Assembly: GCA_023664345.1 (NCBI GenBank)
Contig: JAMPFQ010000011.1
Span: forward strand, 1 to 64,000
DNA: 64,000 bases
Direction: 5' to 3'
Source: Lachnospiraceae bacterium
Lineage (GTDB): Bacteria > Bacillota > Clostridia > Lachnospirales > Lachnospiraceae
Shown here: positions 1 through 8,869 of the stretch, piece by piece
Position numbering within the stretch: the stretch's first letter is position 1
Layout: every line of letters begins with the position of its first letter
Notes under the pieces: model-generated
What the model was told of the DNA's origin: nothing
Database searches by the model: none
What the model saw: the letters and a program-made list of their open reading frames with translations, nothing else
Position numbers and translations under genes: made by a program

Positions 1-56
<56 letters not shown>

Positions 57-65
57 TTGATATAT

Positions 66-140
66 GGTGGGTATAGCGCAGTTGGTTAGCGCGCCAGATT
101 GTGGCTCTGGAGGCCAAGGGTTCGAATCCCTTTATCCACC
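66..140 (+). tRNA. tRNA-His (GTG)
   Basis: A complete cloverleaf with anticodon GTG. The acceptor strand TGGGTA-type 5' end pairs with TATCCAC at 133-139. The extra 5' G at 66 faces discriminator C at 140, the G-1 feature typical of tRNA-His. CCA is not encoded. Confidence 0.93.
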
Positions 141-184
141 CTCATTACGATCGTATCGCAATGACATGCTTGGTGTCATATCAT

Positions 185-256
185 AGGGCTATCGCCAAGC
201 GGTAAGGCACAGCACTTTGACTGCTGCATTCGCTGGTTCGAATCCAGCTAGCCCTG
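185..256 (+). tRNA. tRNA-Gln (TTG)
   Basis: Acceptor AGGGCTA (185-191) pairs with TAGCCCT (249-255). The anticodon loop CTTTGAC gives TTG, and the T-arm GGTTCGAATCC is present. It is the third member of the tRNA cluster. Confidence 0.93.
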
Positions 257-306
257 TTTCCATGCAGGGTCAGTCAGGGCTGTCTGTGTGTGGCAGAATC
301 ATATCG

Positions 307-379
307 GGGACATTAGCTCAGTCGGTAGAGCACTTGACTTTTAATCAAGTTGTCGGGGGTTCGAATCCCCCATGTCTCA
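307..379 (+). tRNA. tRNA-Lys (TTT)
   Basis: Acceptor GGGACAT (307-313) pairs with ATGTCTC (372-378) with one G-T pair. Anticodon loop CTTTTAA gives TTT, and the T-arm GGTTCGAATCC is intact. It is the last tRNA of the cluster, followed by a terminator. Confidence 0.94.
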
Positions 380-390
380 CTCTGTACAGG

Positions 391-441
391 GCAGCGGCAG
401 ATATCCGCTGCGAACCCATGAGGCTTCATGGGTATTTTTTT
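391..441 (+). terminator. Terminator of the tRNA operon
   Basis: A first hairpin pairs GCAGCGG with CCGCTGC (391-411). A second pairs CCCATGA with TCATGGG (415-432) and runs straight into a T-rich tract (433-441). It separates the tRNA genes from the MATE gene. The T tract overlaps the spot where an upstream ATG (428) could be misread as the start of the next gene. Confidence 0.85.
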
Positions 442-463
442 GCTTAAAAGGAGAAGAACAACT

Positions 464-1828
464 ATGGAAAACACAAGACAGGAAAACAAGATGGGCGTCA
501 TGCCCATAAACAGGCTTTTGATCAGCATGTCGCTGCCCATGATGATCTCCATGCTGGTGCAGGCGCTCTACAATATCGTGGACAGTATCTTCGTCTCCCA
601 GATCAATGAATATGCGCTGCGGTCGGTGTCCCTGGCATTTCCCATCCAGACGCTGATGATCGCGGTCTCCGTGGGTACGGCGGTGGGCGTCAACGCTTTT
701 CTGTCCAAAACTCTGGGGGAAAAAGATTTTGAAAAAGCCAACACCATCGCTGTGAACGGTATATTTATCGAAGCGGTCAGCTATGTGGCCTTTGCGCTGA
801 TCGGAATATTTGCCAGCCGTCCTTTCTTTGCCAGCCAGACGGAGATCGCGCAGGTGCGGGAGTATGGGGTGGCTTATCTGACCATCTGTTGTACGGCGGG
901 CCTGGGAATCTTTATGCAGACCATTTTTGAGAGGCTGCTCCAGTCCACGGGCAAGACACTGTATGCCATGGTCACTCAGGGCGCCGGGGCGATCATCAAC
1001 CTGATCCTGGATCCGATCCTGATCTTTGGCTATTTCGGTATGCCTGCGATGGGTGTTGCCGGCGCTGCGGCGGCAACAGTGGCGGGACAGATCGTGGCGG
1101 CTATCCTGGCTATCATCTTTAACCTGAAATTTAATAAGGAACTGCATATCACTTTCAAGGGCTTTCGCCCTAACGGCCATCTGATCGCGCACATCTATAA
1201 GGTAGGGATCCCTTCCATCGTGATGCAGGCAATCGGTTCCGTGATGACGTATGGGATGAACCTGATCCTGGGGGCGTTCGGTGCGGCTCAGACAGTGTTC
1301 GGCGTTTACTTTAAGCTGCAGAGTTTCATCTTCATGCCCATATTTGGCCTGAACAACGGCATGGTGCCCATTATCGCATATAATTATGGAGCGGGCAATA
1401 GGGAACGGGTGATCAGGACCATGAAGAGCAGTATCGGGTATGCCGTGGGCATCATGCTGGTGGGGCTGATCGTGATGGAATTGTTCCCGGCGCAACTGAT
1501 CGGGCTGTTCAACGCCACGCCGGAACTGTTGGTGATCGGCGTGCCTGCCTTGCGTACAATCTGTCTGAGTTTCTGTTTTGCCGGTTACTGTATTGTGGTG
1601 GGCAGTGTGTTCCAGGCGCTGGGCAATGGCATTTACAGCATGATCGTATCCATTGCCAGGCAGCTTTGCGTACTGCTGCCTGTGGCGTACCTGCTTTCCC
1701 TGAGCGGCAATGTGAACCTGATCTGGTGGGCGTTTCCCATCGCCGAATTGATGAGCCTGGGAATGACGACCATTTTCCTGATCAAAATAAACAAGGATAT
1801 CATCAGGCATATCGGAACAGGAGATTGA
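464..1828 (+). CDS. MATE family multidrug/metabolite exporter
   Basis: A 454-residue, very hydrophobic protein with about 12 membrane segments, the standard size and pattern of MATE (MatE) exporters, which expel cationic drugs or metabolites in exchange for Na+ or H+. The opening segment (MPINRLLISMSLPMMISMLV) and the mirrored second half starting near residue 235 fit the MATE pseudo-repeat. The start at 464 is chosen because AAAAGGAGAAG lies just upstream; an in-frame ATG at 428 sits inside the tRNA terminator. The gene is monocistronic: terminator before it and a tRNA promoter overlapping its stop. Substrate cannot be predicted. Confidence 0.93.
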   Translation: MENTRQENKMGVMPINRLLISMSLPMMISMLVQALYNIVDSIFVSQINEYALRSVSLAFPIQTLMIAVSVGTAVGVNAFLSKTLGEKDFEKANTIAVNGIFIEAVSYVAFALIGIFASRPFFASQTEIAQVREYGVAYLTICCTAGLGIFMQTIFERLLQSTGKTLYAMVTQGAGAIINLILDPILIFGYFGMPAMGVAGAAAATVAGQIVAAILAIIFNLKFNKELHITFKGFRPNGHLIAHIYKVGIPSIVMQAIGSVMTYGMNLILGAFGAAQTVFGVYFKLQSFIFMPIFGLNNGMVPIIAYNYGAGNRERVIRTMKSSIGYAVGIMLVGLIVMELFPAQLIGLFNATPELLVIGVPALRTICLSFCFAGYCIVVGSVFQALGNGIYSMIVSIARQLCVLLPVAYLLSLSGNVNLIWWAFPIAELMSLGMTTIFLIKINKDIIRHIGTGD

Positions 1829-1854
1829 CAAAGAAGAAACGGCAAGAGTATAAT
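1825..1854 (+). promoter_or_regulatory. Sigma-A promoter for tRNA-Leu
   Basis: Perfect -35 TTGACA (1825-1830), an 18-nt spacer and perfect -10 TATAAT (1849-1854), 40 nt before tRNA-Leu. The -35 box overlaps the stop codon of the MATE gene. Confidence 0.85.
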
Positions 1855-1893
1855 GAATGTGTTAATGTGCCGCAGCGTATATTGCGGCATCCG

Positions 1894-1975
1894 GCGGATA
1901 TGATGAAATTGGCAGACATGCAAGATTTAGGTTCTTGTGCCGCGAGGCGTGTGGGTTCAAGTCCCGCTATCCGCA
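1894..1975 (+). tRNA. tRNA-Leu (TAG)
   Basis: A class II tRNA with a long variable arm. Acceptor GCGGATA (1894-1900) pairs with TATCCGC (1968-1974) and the discriminator is A. Anticodon stem CAAGA/TCTTG around TTTAGGT gives TAG. It has its own consensus promoter immediately upstream. Confidence 0.94.
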
Positions 1976-2011
1976 TTGTGTGATATCCCGGCATCAGGAT
2001 GGAGGATCAGT

Positions 2012-3904
2012 ATGAGGTACAATATTCACTACGATATCGCGGCTATCGTTCTCACGGCGGTCATTCTGATTCACTATTATCATAGAAAAGCGATCATGCA
2101 GCCCCAGAGCCATGTGTTCACGAGACTGATGTGGCTGTCCCTGTTCACTGATGTGCTGGATATCGTTACCGTTGTGATTGATGAATACAAGCTTTCCGCC
2201 CTGACTGTCAATGCGGTGAACGTGGTCTATCTGATTCTTTTCAATATGGCGCCGTATCTGTATTATATGTATCTCCTGACGCTGGAAAAGCGCAGGGAAC
2301 TGTGGGCGCGGAAAGACAGGCTGATACTGTACGTTCCCGTGACCTGCGTGGTGGCGCTGATCTGTACATCTCCGCTGACGAAACTGATCTTTTATTACGA
2401 TCCGGCGGAGGGCTACTGTCATGGGAAAGGATTTTTCCTGTTATATATATCGGCTGTTATCTATATGGCGGAGACAGTGGCCGTCACCTTGCGCTACCGG
2501 GAGCAGATGACGGTCTGGCAGAGGTCTTCTGTCTATATGTACCTGCTGGCGTCGGCAGCGGGCATTCTGGTCCAGATATTCATTCCTCATGTCCTGATGC
2601 TCCAGTTTGCTACCTCGCTGTCCCTGCTGGTGCTGTACATGTCCCTGGAGAATCCGGACGAGGATGAAGATAAGCTTCTGGGCGTCTATAACCGCAGGGG
2701 CTTTGAAAAAGTGGTAGGCGCCGCCGTGGAGGCGGAGGAACGCTTCCAGCTGCTGGTAGTGACCGTCAGGAATTTCCAGCTGGTGCGGGAGACGGCGGGT
2801 GTGAGTTTCTGCCAGGTGATGATGAAACAGGCCATGGAGCATCTGAAGGATGCGGTGAAGCCCTGCCTCCTGTTTTCCATTTCCGAGGGTCGGTTTGCGG
2901 TCATGGTGGACGGGCGCAGGAAAGCGGAAGAGATCATAGATGTCCTGCAGCAGGAATTTGCCCAACCTATCGTATCCGGCGGCATGAATATCCAGGTCAG
3001 GATCAGTATTTTACAGATCGGCTATCCCGGGGAGGTCTCTACCATAGAGGATGTTATGGATTCCATCGATCATGCCGAAGTGTTTCGGGCGGAGGGCGCT
3101 GACGACAGGGTGCTCCATGGCAGCGGCGAAGTCCTGAACGCTATGCGCCGCGAGAACCGGATACTGCAGGCCATGCAGCAGGCATTGGATAATGGCACTT
3201 TTCAGGTGTTTTACCAGCCCATCTATTCCGCAGAGGAGAAGCGGTACAATTCCGCGGAGGCGCTGATCCGGCTGATCGACGATGAACTGGGATTTATCAG
3301 CCCCGAGGAATTTATCCCCATGGCGGAGAAGAACGGCATGATACTGCAGATCGGTGAGTTCGTGTTCCGCACGGTCTGTGAGATGATGGCCAGGGAGCGG
3401 ATCTGGGAAAAGGGCATTGACTATATAGAGGTGAATCTGTCCGTCGTACAGTGCATGCAGGAGGATATCTGCGAGATGCTTTACGGTATCATGGATGAGT
3501 ATGATATTCCTTATTCCTGCATCAATCTGGAGGTCACGGAGACAGTGATCGCCAGGGATATCCTCTGGAACATCATGGAGAGAATGACGGTGGGCGGTGT
3601 TACCTTTTCGTTGGATGATTACGGGACGGGGTATTCCAACCTTACGAATGTCCTGAAGTATCCTTTCCATATCGTGAAGCTGGACAAGAGCATGGTGTGG
3701 TATGCCATGGAAAACGAAAGAGCCATGTGCGCCCTGCGCTATACCGTGTCCATGATGCAGGAACTGGACAAGCACATTGTGGCAGAGGGTGTGGAGACCC
3801 GGGAACAGCGGGACATCCTGGAGGAACTGGGATGTCATTACTTACAGGGTTATTATTTTTCCAAGCCTGTGCCGGAACAGGACTTCCTGCAAAAACTGGC
3901 GTAA
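2012..3904 (+). CDS. Membrane EAL-domain c-di-GMP phosphodiesterase with degenerate GGDEF
   Basis: A 630-residue protein. Residues 1-215 hold about seven membrane segments, a sensor-like N-terminus. Residues ~220-370 form a GGDEF fold whose signature is lost (ISEGRF instead of GGDEF), so cyclase activity is unlikely. The C-terminal EAL domain keeps SAEALIRL near residue 413, DDYGTG near 534, VKLDKSM and AEGVETREQ, the residues expected for an active c-di-GMP hydrolase. The start is ATG 2012 behind GGAGGATCAG; an in-frame ATG at 1937 lies inside tRNA-Leu and is rejected. A GGDEF cyclase lies two genes downstream, so the two may act on the same signal. Confidence 0.92.
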   Translation: MRYNIHYDIAAIVLTAVILIHYYHRKAIMQPQSHVFTRLMWLSLFTDVLDIVTVVIDEYKLSALTVNAVNVVYLILFNMAPYLYYMYLLTLEKRRELWARKDRLILYVPVTCVVALICTSPLTKLIFYYDPAEGYCHGKGFFLLYISAVIYMAETVAVTLRYREQMTVWQRSSVYMYLLASAAGILVQIFIPHVLMLQFATSLSLLVLYMSLENPDEDEDKLLGVYNRRGFEKVVGAAVEAEERFQLLVVTVRNFQLVRETAGVSFCQVMMKQAMEHLKDAVKPCLLFSISEGRFAVMVDGRRKAEEIIDVLQQEFAQPIVSGGMNIQVRISILQIGYPGEVSTIEDVMDSIDHAEVFRAEGADDRVLHGSGEVLNAMRRENRILQAMQQALDNGTFQVFYQPIYSAEEKRYNSAEALIRLIDDELGFISPEEFIPMAEKNGMILQIGEFVFRTVCEMMARERIWEKGIDYIEVNLSVVQCMQEDICEMLYGIMDEYDIPYSCINLEVTETVIARDILWNIMERMTVGGVTFSLDDYGTGYSNLTNVLKYPFHIVKLDKSMVWYAMENERAMCALRYTVSMMQELDKHIVAEGVETREQRDILEELGCHYLQGYYFSKPVPEQDFLQKLA

Positions 3905-3943
3905 GCCGGATAGAGCAATCGATCTTTGAGGAGGAACGGGGTA

Positions 3944-4882
3944 ATGGATATTTTGCTGCAGTTCATATTGTTGGTGGTCGGGTTCGTGCTGCTGATGAAA
4001 GGGGCGGACTGGTTTGTGGAAGGGGCTTCTAAAATAGCGGACAGGTTTGGCATCCCCCAGTTGGTGATAGGACTGACCATCGTGGCCATGGGGACTTCCC
4101 TGCCGGAGGCGGCGGTCAGCATCACTTCCGCGCTGAAGGGAAGCGCAGGCATCACCATCGGAAATGTGTTGGGCAGCAATATCATGAATGTGCTGGTGAT
4201 CCTGGGGCTGACTTCCGTGATCCGCGCGATCGCGGTCCAGAAATCCACCATAAAGTATGAAATCCCTTTTACTATTGTCATTACGGTGCTTCTGGCGGTC
4301 ATGGGACTGGCGGATAACCAGGTAAGCCGGCTGGAGGGCGGGATCCTCTGGGTGTGCATGATCCTGTATCTGTTGTATCTGCTGAAGATGGCGAAGAAAG
4401 GGGAAGCGTTGGCGGAAGCGGAGCAGGAGGAGAAGCAGACCAGCCTGCTCAAGATGATCGTGATGGTAGTGGTGGGCGCGGCCATGATCGTGATCGGCAG
4501 CGATGTGACGGTGGATGCGGCTACGGAATTGGCCGTTATATTCGGCATGGACGACAGATTGATCGGCCTGACCATCGTGGCTTTCGGGACCTCGCTTCCG
4601 GAACTTGTGACCAGCGTGACTGCCTCGCTGAAAGGCAAGGCGGATATCGCGGTGGGCAACATCGTAGGCAGCAATGTGTTCAATATCCTGTTCGTGGTGG
4701 GTACGTCCGCGCTGATCACTCCGGTAGCCTACAAGGCGGATTTCCTGGTGGACAGCATCACGGCTGTGGCAGCCATGGTCCTGCTGCTGGTCTGCGTGGT
4801 GAAAAAGAAGAGCCTGGGAAGGCTGGGTGGCGCGGTGATGCTGGCGGGCTACGCGGCATATTTCGTATATCTGGTAAGGTAG
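3944..4882 (+). CDS. Calcium/sodium antiporter, CaCA (YrbG-like) family
   Basis: A 312-residue membrane protein with the internal duplication of CaCA exchangers: GTSLPE near residues 49 and 214, each followed by GN(V/I)xGSNxxN, the ion-binding alpha repeats. It probably extrudes Ca2+ or another cation in exchange for Na+ or H+. The start is ATG 3944 after GAGGAGGAACGGGG. It lies 39 nt after the EAL gene and 34 nt before the GGDEF gene, so the three may be co-transcribed. Confidence 0.92.
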   Translation: MDILLQFILLVVGFVLLMKGADWFVEGASKIADRFGIPQLVIGLTIVAMGTSLPEAAVSITSALKGSAGITIGNVLGSNIMNVLVILGLTSVIRAIAVQKSTIKYEIPFTIVITVLLAVMGLADNQVSRLEGGILWVCMILYLLYLLKMAKKGEALAEAEQEEKQTSLLKMIVMVVVGAAMIVIGSDVTVDAATELAVIFGMDDRLIGLTIVAFGTSLPELVTSVTASLKGKADIAVGNIVGSNVFNILFVVGTSALITPVAYKADFLVDSITAVAAMVLLLVCVVKKKSLGRLGGAVMLAGYAAYFVYLVR

Positions 4883-4916
4883 GTTTCATAGGATACGAAA
4901 GAAAGGGGAGGCGGGT

Positions 4917-6551
4917 ATGAAAAAGGTAATTGAGTGGAGTTATCTGGCGGTCCTGATCGTTTGTGTGGGGGTGTTCCTTTTTATGTTTGCCACATTCCGG
5001 ATGGATGTCAGTCAGAGGCATGAGCCGGAGGGCTTTGCGCAGGTGGCAGACTATCAGAGGGAGATCGTTAAGGACGCGGAATGTCCCACGGGGCAGAAGT
5101 CGGTTTATACTTTTAATGTGGGACAGCTGCCCGATTCCGATGATTCCCTGATCTTTTTCTCCCTGCACCAGCTGGTCACAGTGAGTCTGGACGGAGAAGA
5201 AATCTATAGTATCAAGCCGGATTCGGGCAACGCTTTTGGCAGCACCACCGGCTGTGTATGGAATGTGGTTCTGCTGTCGGAGCATGACAGCGGGAAGCAG
5301 GTGACTGTTGAGATCGTTCCTGTCTATAAGACTTCCAATGATTTTGTGCCGGATTTTTTCCTGGGGAGCCGTTACGCCATCTGCAGGGACAGGATCCTTG
5401 CTGCGCTGCCCAGTATCATATGCGGGATCTTCGCTATCCTGATAGGCGGTTTTTATATTGCCTATATTCTGTATAACAGGCGGAATACGGAGGTTGACGG
5501 GAGCCTGCTGTTTTTGGGAGTTTTTTCTGTTCTGCTGGGCTGCTGGAAAGTGGTGGATACCAATGCCTTTTATCTGCTGATACCCGGCAGGGTGGCGTTT
5601 TCCTACGCGGATTTTCTGCTGTTGGCGCTGGTGCCGGTTCCCTATTGCCTCTTCATGCGTCAGATGCACAGCAGCGCGGACAGGCACATCTGGGATGTTC
5701 CCTGTATCGCCAGTATAATGGGTACATGCGTGGTGATCGCGGTGCAGTTTTTACATATCCTCGATATGCGTCAGATGTTACAGCTGATCCATGGATTGCT
5801 GCTCCTGCTGGCGGTGGTCTGTGTCATTATGCTGGTGTGGGAAGTGAAGACTGTTGGTCTGAGCGGGAAGCTGAAAAAGAATTTTTTCTGCATCGTCCTC
5901 TGTGCGGTGGGGCTGGTGCTTGATATGATCATATATTATGTGACAAAGGGGAAATTCCAGAGTTTTCTGGGAATCTTTAATTTCCTGATCTATAATCTGG
6001 TGCTGGGCGTCAGCACCATGCAGGAAGCGAAAGAACTCATGAAGATCGGCATGCAGGCGAAAAAGCTGGAAGAGAAAGCGTATCACGATCAGTTGACGGG
6101 GCTGTTCAACAGGACGGCCTATGCGGATGATATCGGCAGCGGGTTCGAGCCGGAGCACTGTATCGTGGTCATGTGCGATTTAAACGACCTGAAAAAGTGC
6201 AACGACACGCAGGGCCATGAAATGGGAGATAAGTACATCAGGGAGAGCGCCAGGATCATCAATGAGTGTTTCGGGGACAGCGGGCGCTGTTACCGGATGG
6301 GTGGGGATGAGTTCTGCGTGCTGTTGAAGAACCGCAGTCTTGAGGACTGTAAGAAACGTATCCTCCGGATGAAAGAAAAGTGCGAGAGATACAACCGGGA
6401 AAACGATGATATCCTGATCAGGATAGCCTGCGGCTATGAATTGTATGACAAGCGGCTGGACTATGATATCAATGATACCTCCAGACGTGCGGACAGGATG
6501 ATGTACCACGAAAAGTTCACCATGAAACATCAGATGGCAGGCGCCGTGTAA
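4917..6551 (+). CDS. Membrane diguanylate cyclase (7TM sensor + GGDEF)
   Basis: A 544-residue protein with an N-terminal membrane segment (7-27), an extracellular region to about residue 160, then seven or so membrane segments to about 365. This layout matches 7TMR-DISM receptors. The cytoplasmic domain has YHDQLTGLFNR and an intact GGDEF near residue 461, so it should make c-di-GMP. The RxxD inhibitory site normally five residues before GGDEF is absent, which suggests no product inhibition. The start is preceded by AAAGGGGAGGCGGGT. It is likely the enzymatic opposite of the EAL gene upstream. Confidence 0.92.
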   Translation: MKKVIEWSYLAVLIVCVGVFLFMFATFRMDVSQRHEPEGFAQVADYQREIVKDAECPTGQKSVYTFNVGQLPDSDDSLIFFSLHQLVTVSLDGEEIYSIKPDSGNAFGSTTGCVWNVVLLSEHDSGKQVTVEIVPVYKTSNDFVPDFFLGSRYAICRDRILAALPSIICGIFAILIGGFYIAYILYNRRNTEVDGSLLFLGVFSVLLGCWKVVDTNAFYLLIPGRVAFSYADFLLLALVPVPYCLFMRQMHSSADRHIWDVPCIASIMGTCVVIAVQFLHILDMRQMLQLIHGLLLLLAVVCVIMLVWEVKTVGLSGKLKKNFFCIVLCAVGLVLDMIIYYVTKGKFQSFLGIFNFLIYNLVLGVSTMQEAKELMKIGMQAKKLEEKAYHDQLTGLFNRTAYADDIGSGFEPEHCIVVMCDLNDLKKCNDTQGHEMGDKYIRESARIINECFGDSGRCYRMGGDEFCVLLKNRSLEDCKKRILRMKEKCERYNRENDDILIRIACGYELYDKRLDYDINDTSRRADRMMYHEKFTMKHQMAGAV

Positions 6552-6561
6552 AGGCGCCTGT
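6537..6561 (+). terminator. Hairpin between convergent genes
   Basis: CAGGCGCC and GGCGCCTG form an 8-bp GC-rich stem with a short loop that spans the stop codon of the GGDEF gene and lies just before the end of the convergent CYTH gene. There is no long T tract on either side, so it is at best a weak bidirectional terminator. Confidence 0.45.
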
Positions 6562-6568
6562 CAGTGCG

Positions 6569-7063
6569 TTATTGCCATATCTGCATCGCCATGTAGGAAT
6601 TGTGGTATTCCTGGCGGTAGGTCACATCCTCCAGGAACCAATCGGGGGGAACAAAGGCTTCTGCAGCTTCTTTGCTCCCAAACTCCACTTCAGCCAGGAT
6701 CAGGGGCGCGAAAGGAGGATCGAACACGTCCAGTTCGATCGTCAGGGCATAATCCGCAGGCGGCTTGGGGAAATCCTCGCGGAATGCGGGATTTGTCAAC
6801 GGAATCAGATAACGCTTTTTTGAGATGATATTACCATCCACTTTTTCCCGCAGATGGTAATAAGATTCCCTGTTCAATACCAGATTATGTTCTTCCCGTG
6901 CCATCATGCCGCTTCCCTTGTAGGTCAGATAATATTCTTCGTCCTCCCTGCGGACACGGACAACGGGATTCGTGTTCAGATACCCCTGTTCAATATGATG
7001 GAATGGATAGCTTCCCAGATTGGCGGGAAGCTTCTTGATCGTAAATTTTCGCTCTATCTCCAT
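6569..7063 (-). CDS. CYTH domain protein (triphosphate tunnel phosphatase)
   Basis: A 164-residue CYTH protein. The N-terminus MEIERKF carries the ExExK signature that defines the family, followed by basic and acidic strands (VRVRREDEEYYLTYKG; ELDVF; AEVEFGS) that line the triphosphate tunnel. Members hydrolyse inorganic triphosphate or related molecules, some act as adenylate cyclases; which applies here is unknown. The start ATG 7063 is chosen because a GAGGTG site sits nine bases upstream; the upstream GTG at 7075 is part of that site. It is transcribed against its neighbours. Confidence 0.88.
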   Translation of the reverse strand: MEIERKFTIKKLPANLGSYPFHHIEQGYLNTNPVVRVRREDEEYYLTYKGSGMMAREEHNLVLNRESYYHLREKVDGNIISKKRYLIPLTNPAFREDFPKPPADYALTIELDVFDPPFAPLILAEVEFGSKEAAEAFVPPDWFLEDVTYRQEYHNSYMAMQIWQ

Positions 7064-7100
7064 AATGTAACTCACCTCGTTTGGATCATACCATGATTCC

Positions 7101-7297
7101 GTGCGCTTTAGCGCACACTCGATTCAGAAGTTGACACAATGCCTTTTTGTGTCAACATTATACCATGATTCTGCGAGTCACGGGCAGAGACCCTGAAAAC
7201 CTTTGGTTTTCAGGGTTCGCTTCGCTCGTCAAATCCCCGAGAAAGCATCTGCTCGTGCAAGCACGGCATCTGCTTTTTCGGGCACTTGACTCTGCCC
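7101..7297. repeat. Nested palindromic non-coding element
   Basis: The 335-base gap between the divergent CYTH and DJ-1 genes holds a series of inverted repeats: GTGCGC/GCGCAC (7101-7116), TTGACACAA/TTGTGTCAA (7131-7155) and a large structure 7182-7297 bounded by GGGCAGAG/CTCTGCCC. Inside that are CCCTGAAAACC/GGTTTTCAGGG and a long nested arm GTCAA, CCCG, AAAGCA, CGTGC with their complements. The short motif ATxATACCAxxATTC occurs three times around it. No protein is encoded. It may be an immobile MITE-like repeat or a structured RNA. Confidence 0.6.
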
Positions 7298-7342
7298 TTT
7301 GCGGACATTATACCACATATTCTCCGATTTCCCAAGCCATAA

Positions 7343-7371
7343 TTGAAATTTTTGGCGGGGCAGAGTATAAT
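7343..7371 (+). promoter_or_regulatory. Sigma-A promoter for DJ-1 family gene
   Basis: -35 TTGAAA (7343-7348), 17-nt spacer, -10 TATAAT (7366-7371), 27 nt before the start codon with an AAAGGAGG ribosome site between. Confidence 0.8.
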
Positions 7372-7398
7372 ATAGGGTAAAAAAGGAGGATATGATCT

Positions 7399-7950
7399 AT
7401 GGGTAAAGCAGCCATTTTTTTAGCGGAGGGCTTTGAGGAGATAGAGGCGCTGACGGTGGTGGATATCTGCCGCAGATGCGGGGTGGCCATTGATATGGTG
7501 TCGATCACGGAGGAAGACCGGGTGGTCAGTTCCCACAGCGTGGAAGTAAGGGCGGACAAGGTGCTTTCCCAGGTGCAGTTCGATGCGTATGATATGCTGA
7601 TCCTGCCGGGAGGGATGCCGGGAACGAAGAACCTGGAGGCCTGCGGGCCGCTGATGGAACAGATTGATGCCTTTTATGAGAAAGGGAAATATATTGCGGC
7701 CATCTGCGCCGCTCCCAGCATCTTCGGACACAGGGGCATCTTGAAGGGCAGGAATGCCTGCTCCTATCCCAGCTTTGAGAGCCATCTGGAGGGTGCGGAC
7801 GTCACAAAGGGGCCGGTGGAAATCTCAGACCATGTGATCACTTCCAGGGGCATGGGCACCGCCATCGATTTTGGACTTGCCATCGCGGGCGTGCTGGGCA
7901 CTCGGGAAAAAGCGGAAGAGATCGCGGAAACCATCGTCTATCATCGGTGA
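7399..7950 (+). CDS. DJ-1/PfpI family protein
   Basis: A 183-residue protein matching the DJ-1/ThiJ subfamily in full length. The redox nucleophile is Cys103 in AAICAAPS, the elbow that defines the family, with partner Glu16 in GFEEIEA and the LPGGMPG loop near residue 69. Proposed roles in the family include deglycase, chaperone and oxidative stress protection; none can be chosen from sequence. It has its own promoter and is followed 51 nt later by the ThyX-like gene, which may be co-transcribed. Confidence 0.92.
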   Translation: MGKAAIFLAEGFEEIEALTVVDICRRCGVAIDMVSITEEDRVVSSHSVEVRADKVLSQVQFDAYDMLILPGGMPGTKNLEACGPLMEQIDAFYEKGKYIAAICAAPSIFGHRGILKGRNACSYPSFESHLEGADVTKGPVEISDHVITSRGMGTAIDFGLAIAGVLGTREKAEEIAETIVYHR

Positions 7951-8001
7951 GAACAGCCTTGCAAGTCAGGTTGGGGACTTTTATAGTAAAGGAACAGAAA
8001 G

Positions 8002-8682
8002 ATGGGAAAGATAATCATACTGGAGGAAACCACAAGATACCCGCTGACATTGATGGGACAGAGGGCAGGGGTATGCTGGGGAGGAGACATACAGGACAGG
8101 GACAAGAACTACAGGAGAGGCCTGGACTGCCTGAAGTCGGGGCATGGACGGGTCCTGGAATATGTGAACGTGGAAATGGTCATGGAGGGTTATTCCGCGA
8201 GAGTGATCAGGGAATGGTATACCCACATCGGCGGCGCGCCCACGCGTCTCCAGGCCAGCACCCGATATATCGATTACAATGATTTTGACTACATTGTCCC
8301 TGATTCCGTAAAGCGAAACGGGGAGGCGCAGGCGCGCTATGAGCAGTGCATTGCCGAGATCAAGGCCAGCACCCGTTATCTGCTGGAGGAATGCCAGATC
8401 CCCAGGGAGGATATCGCCATGCTCCTGCCGCTGGGGATGCAGACCAAGATCGTGGATAAGCGGAACCTGCGCAACATCATAGATATGTGCCAGCAGCGCC
8501 TCTGCAGCAGGGCCAACTGGGAATATCGGGGCATGATGCGGGATATCCTGTCGGAACTCGGGAAACTGTCAGAGGAATGGGCGTATATCATCGATCATTA
8601 CTGCGAACCCAAGTGTAAAAAGCTGGGCTACTGCCCGGAGAAGAATTCCTGCGGTCTTATGAAAAAGCGCGGCCAGCAGTAA
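8002..8682 (+). CDS. ThyX-like FAD-dependent thymidylate synthase
   Basis: A 226-residue protein with the general ThyX layout: helices leading into EYVNVEMVMEGYSARVIREW, then LQASTRYIDY aligned with the SxRY part of the ThyX signature, and RANWEYRGMM near the C-terminus. In ThyX the signature is RHRx7S; here the RHR position reads IGG, so the flavin/dUMP-binding residues differ and activity may be altered. A Cys-rich tail (CEPKCKKLGYCPEKNSC) could bind a metal. The start ATG 8002 follows AAAGGAACAGAAAG. A terminator follows the gene. Confidence 0.72.
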   Translation: MGKIIILEETTRYPLTLMGQRAGVCWGGDIQDRDKNYRRGLDCLKSGHGRVLEYVNVEMVMEGYSARVIREWYTHIGGAPTRLQASTRYIDYNDFDYIVPDSVKRNGEAQARYEQCIAEIKASTRYLLEECQIPREDIAMLLPLGMQTKIVDKRNLRNIIDMCQQRLCSRANWEYRGMMRDILSELGKLSEEWAYIIDHYCEPKCKKLGYCPEKNSCGLMKKRGQQ

Positions 8683-8705
8683 AAGTCCATACAGAAAAGC
8701 AACGG

Positions 8706-8742
8706 GATCCCCCACAGGCACAGAGGCCTGAGGGGGATCTTT
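8706..8742 (+). terminator. Rho-independent terminator
   Basis: GATCCCCC (8706-8713) pairs with GGGGGATC (8732-8739), with an inner AGGC/GCCT arm, followed by TTT. It ends the DJ-1/ThyX-like unit and isolates the injection-system operon that starts at 8870. No convincing consensus promoter is visible in 8743-8869; TATAGT near 8795 is the best -10 candidate. Confidence 0.75.
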
Positions 8743-8869
8743 CGCGTTTTCCTAACGCAATCCGACATAATTTTTGTTTATTACTACAGATGTATAGTAA
8801 AAATGTATTTTAATGGCGTTTACTGATAAGATGTAGGCGGGACGTTTTTTTACGGAGGGAAGGGATTAT

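Noticed and set aside
377..1831. Long open frame on the minus strand (484 codons) opposite the MATE gene
   Set aside because: It is antisense to a clear membrane transporter, has no ribosome site and shows His/Gln/Arg-rich sequence typical of antisense frames.
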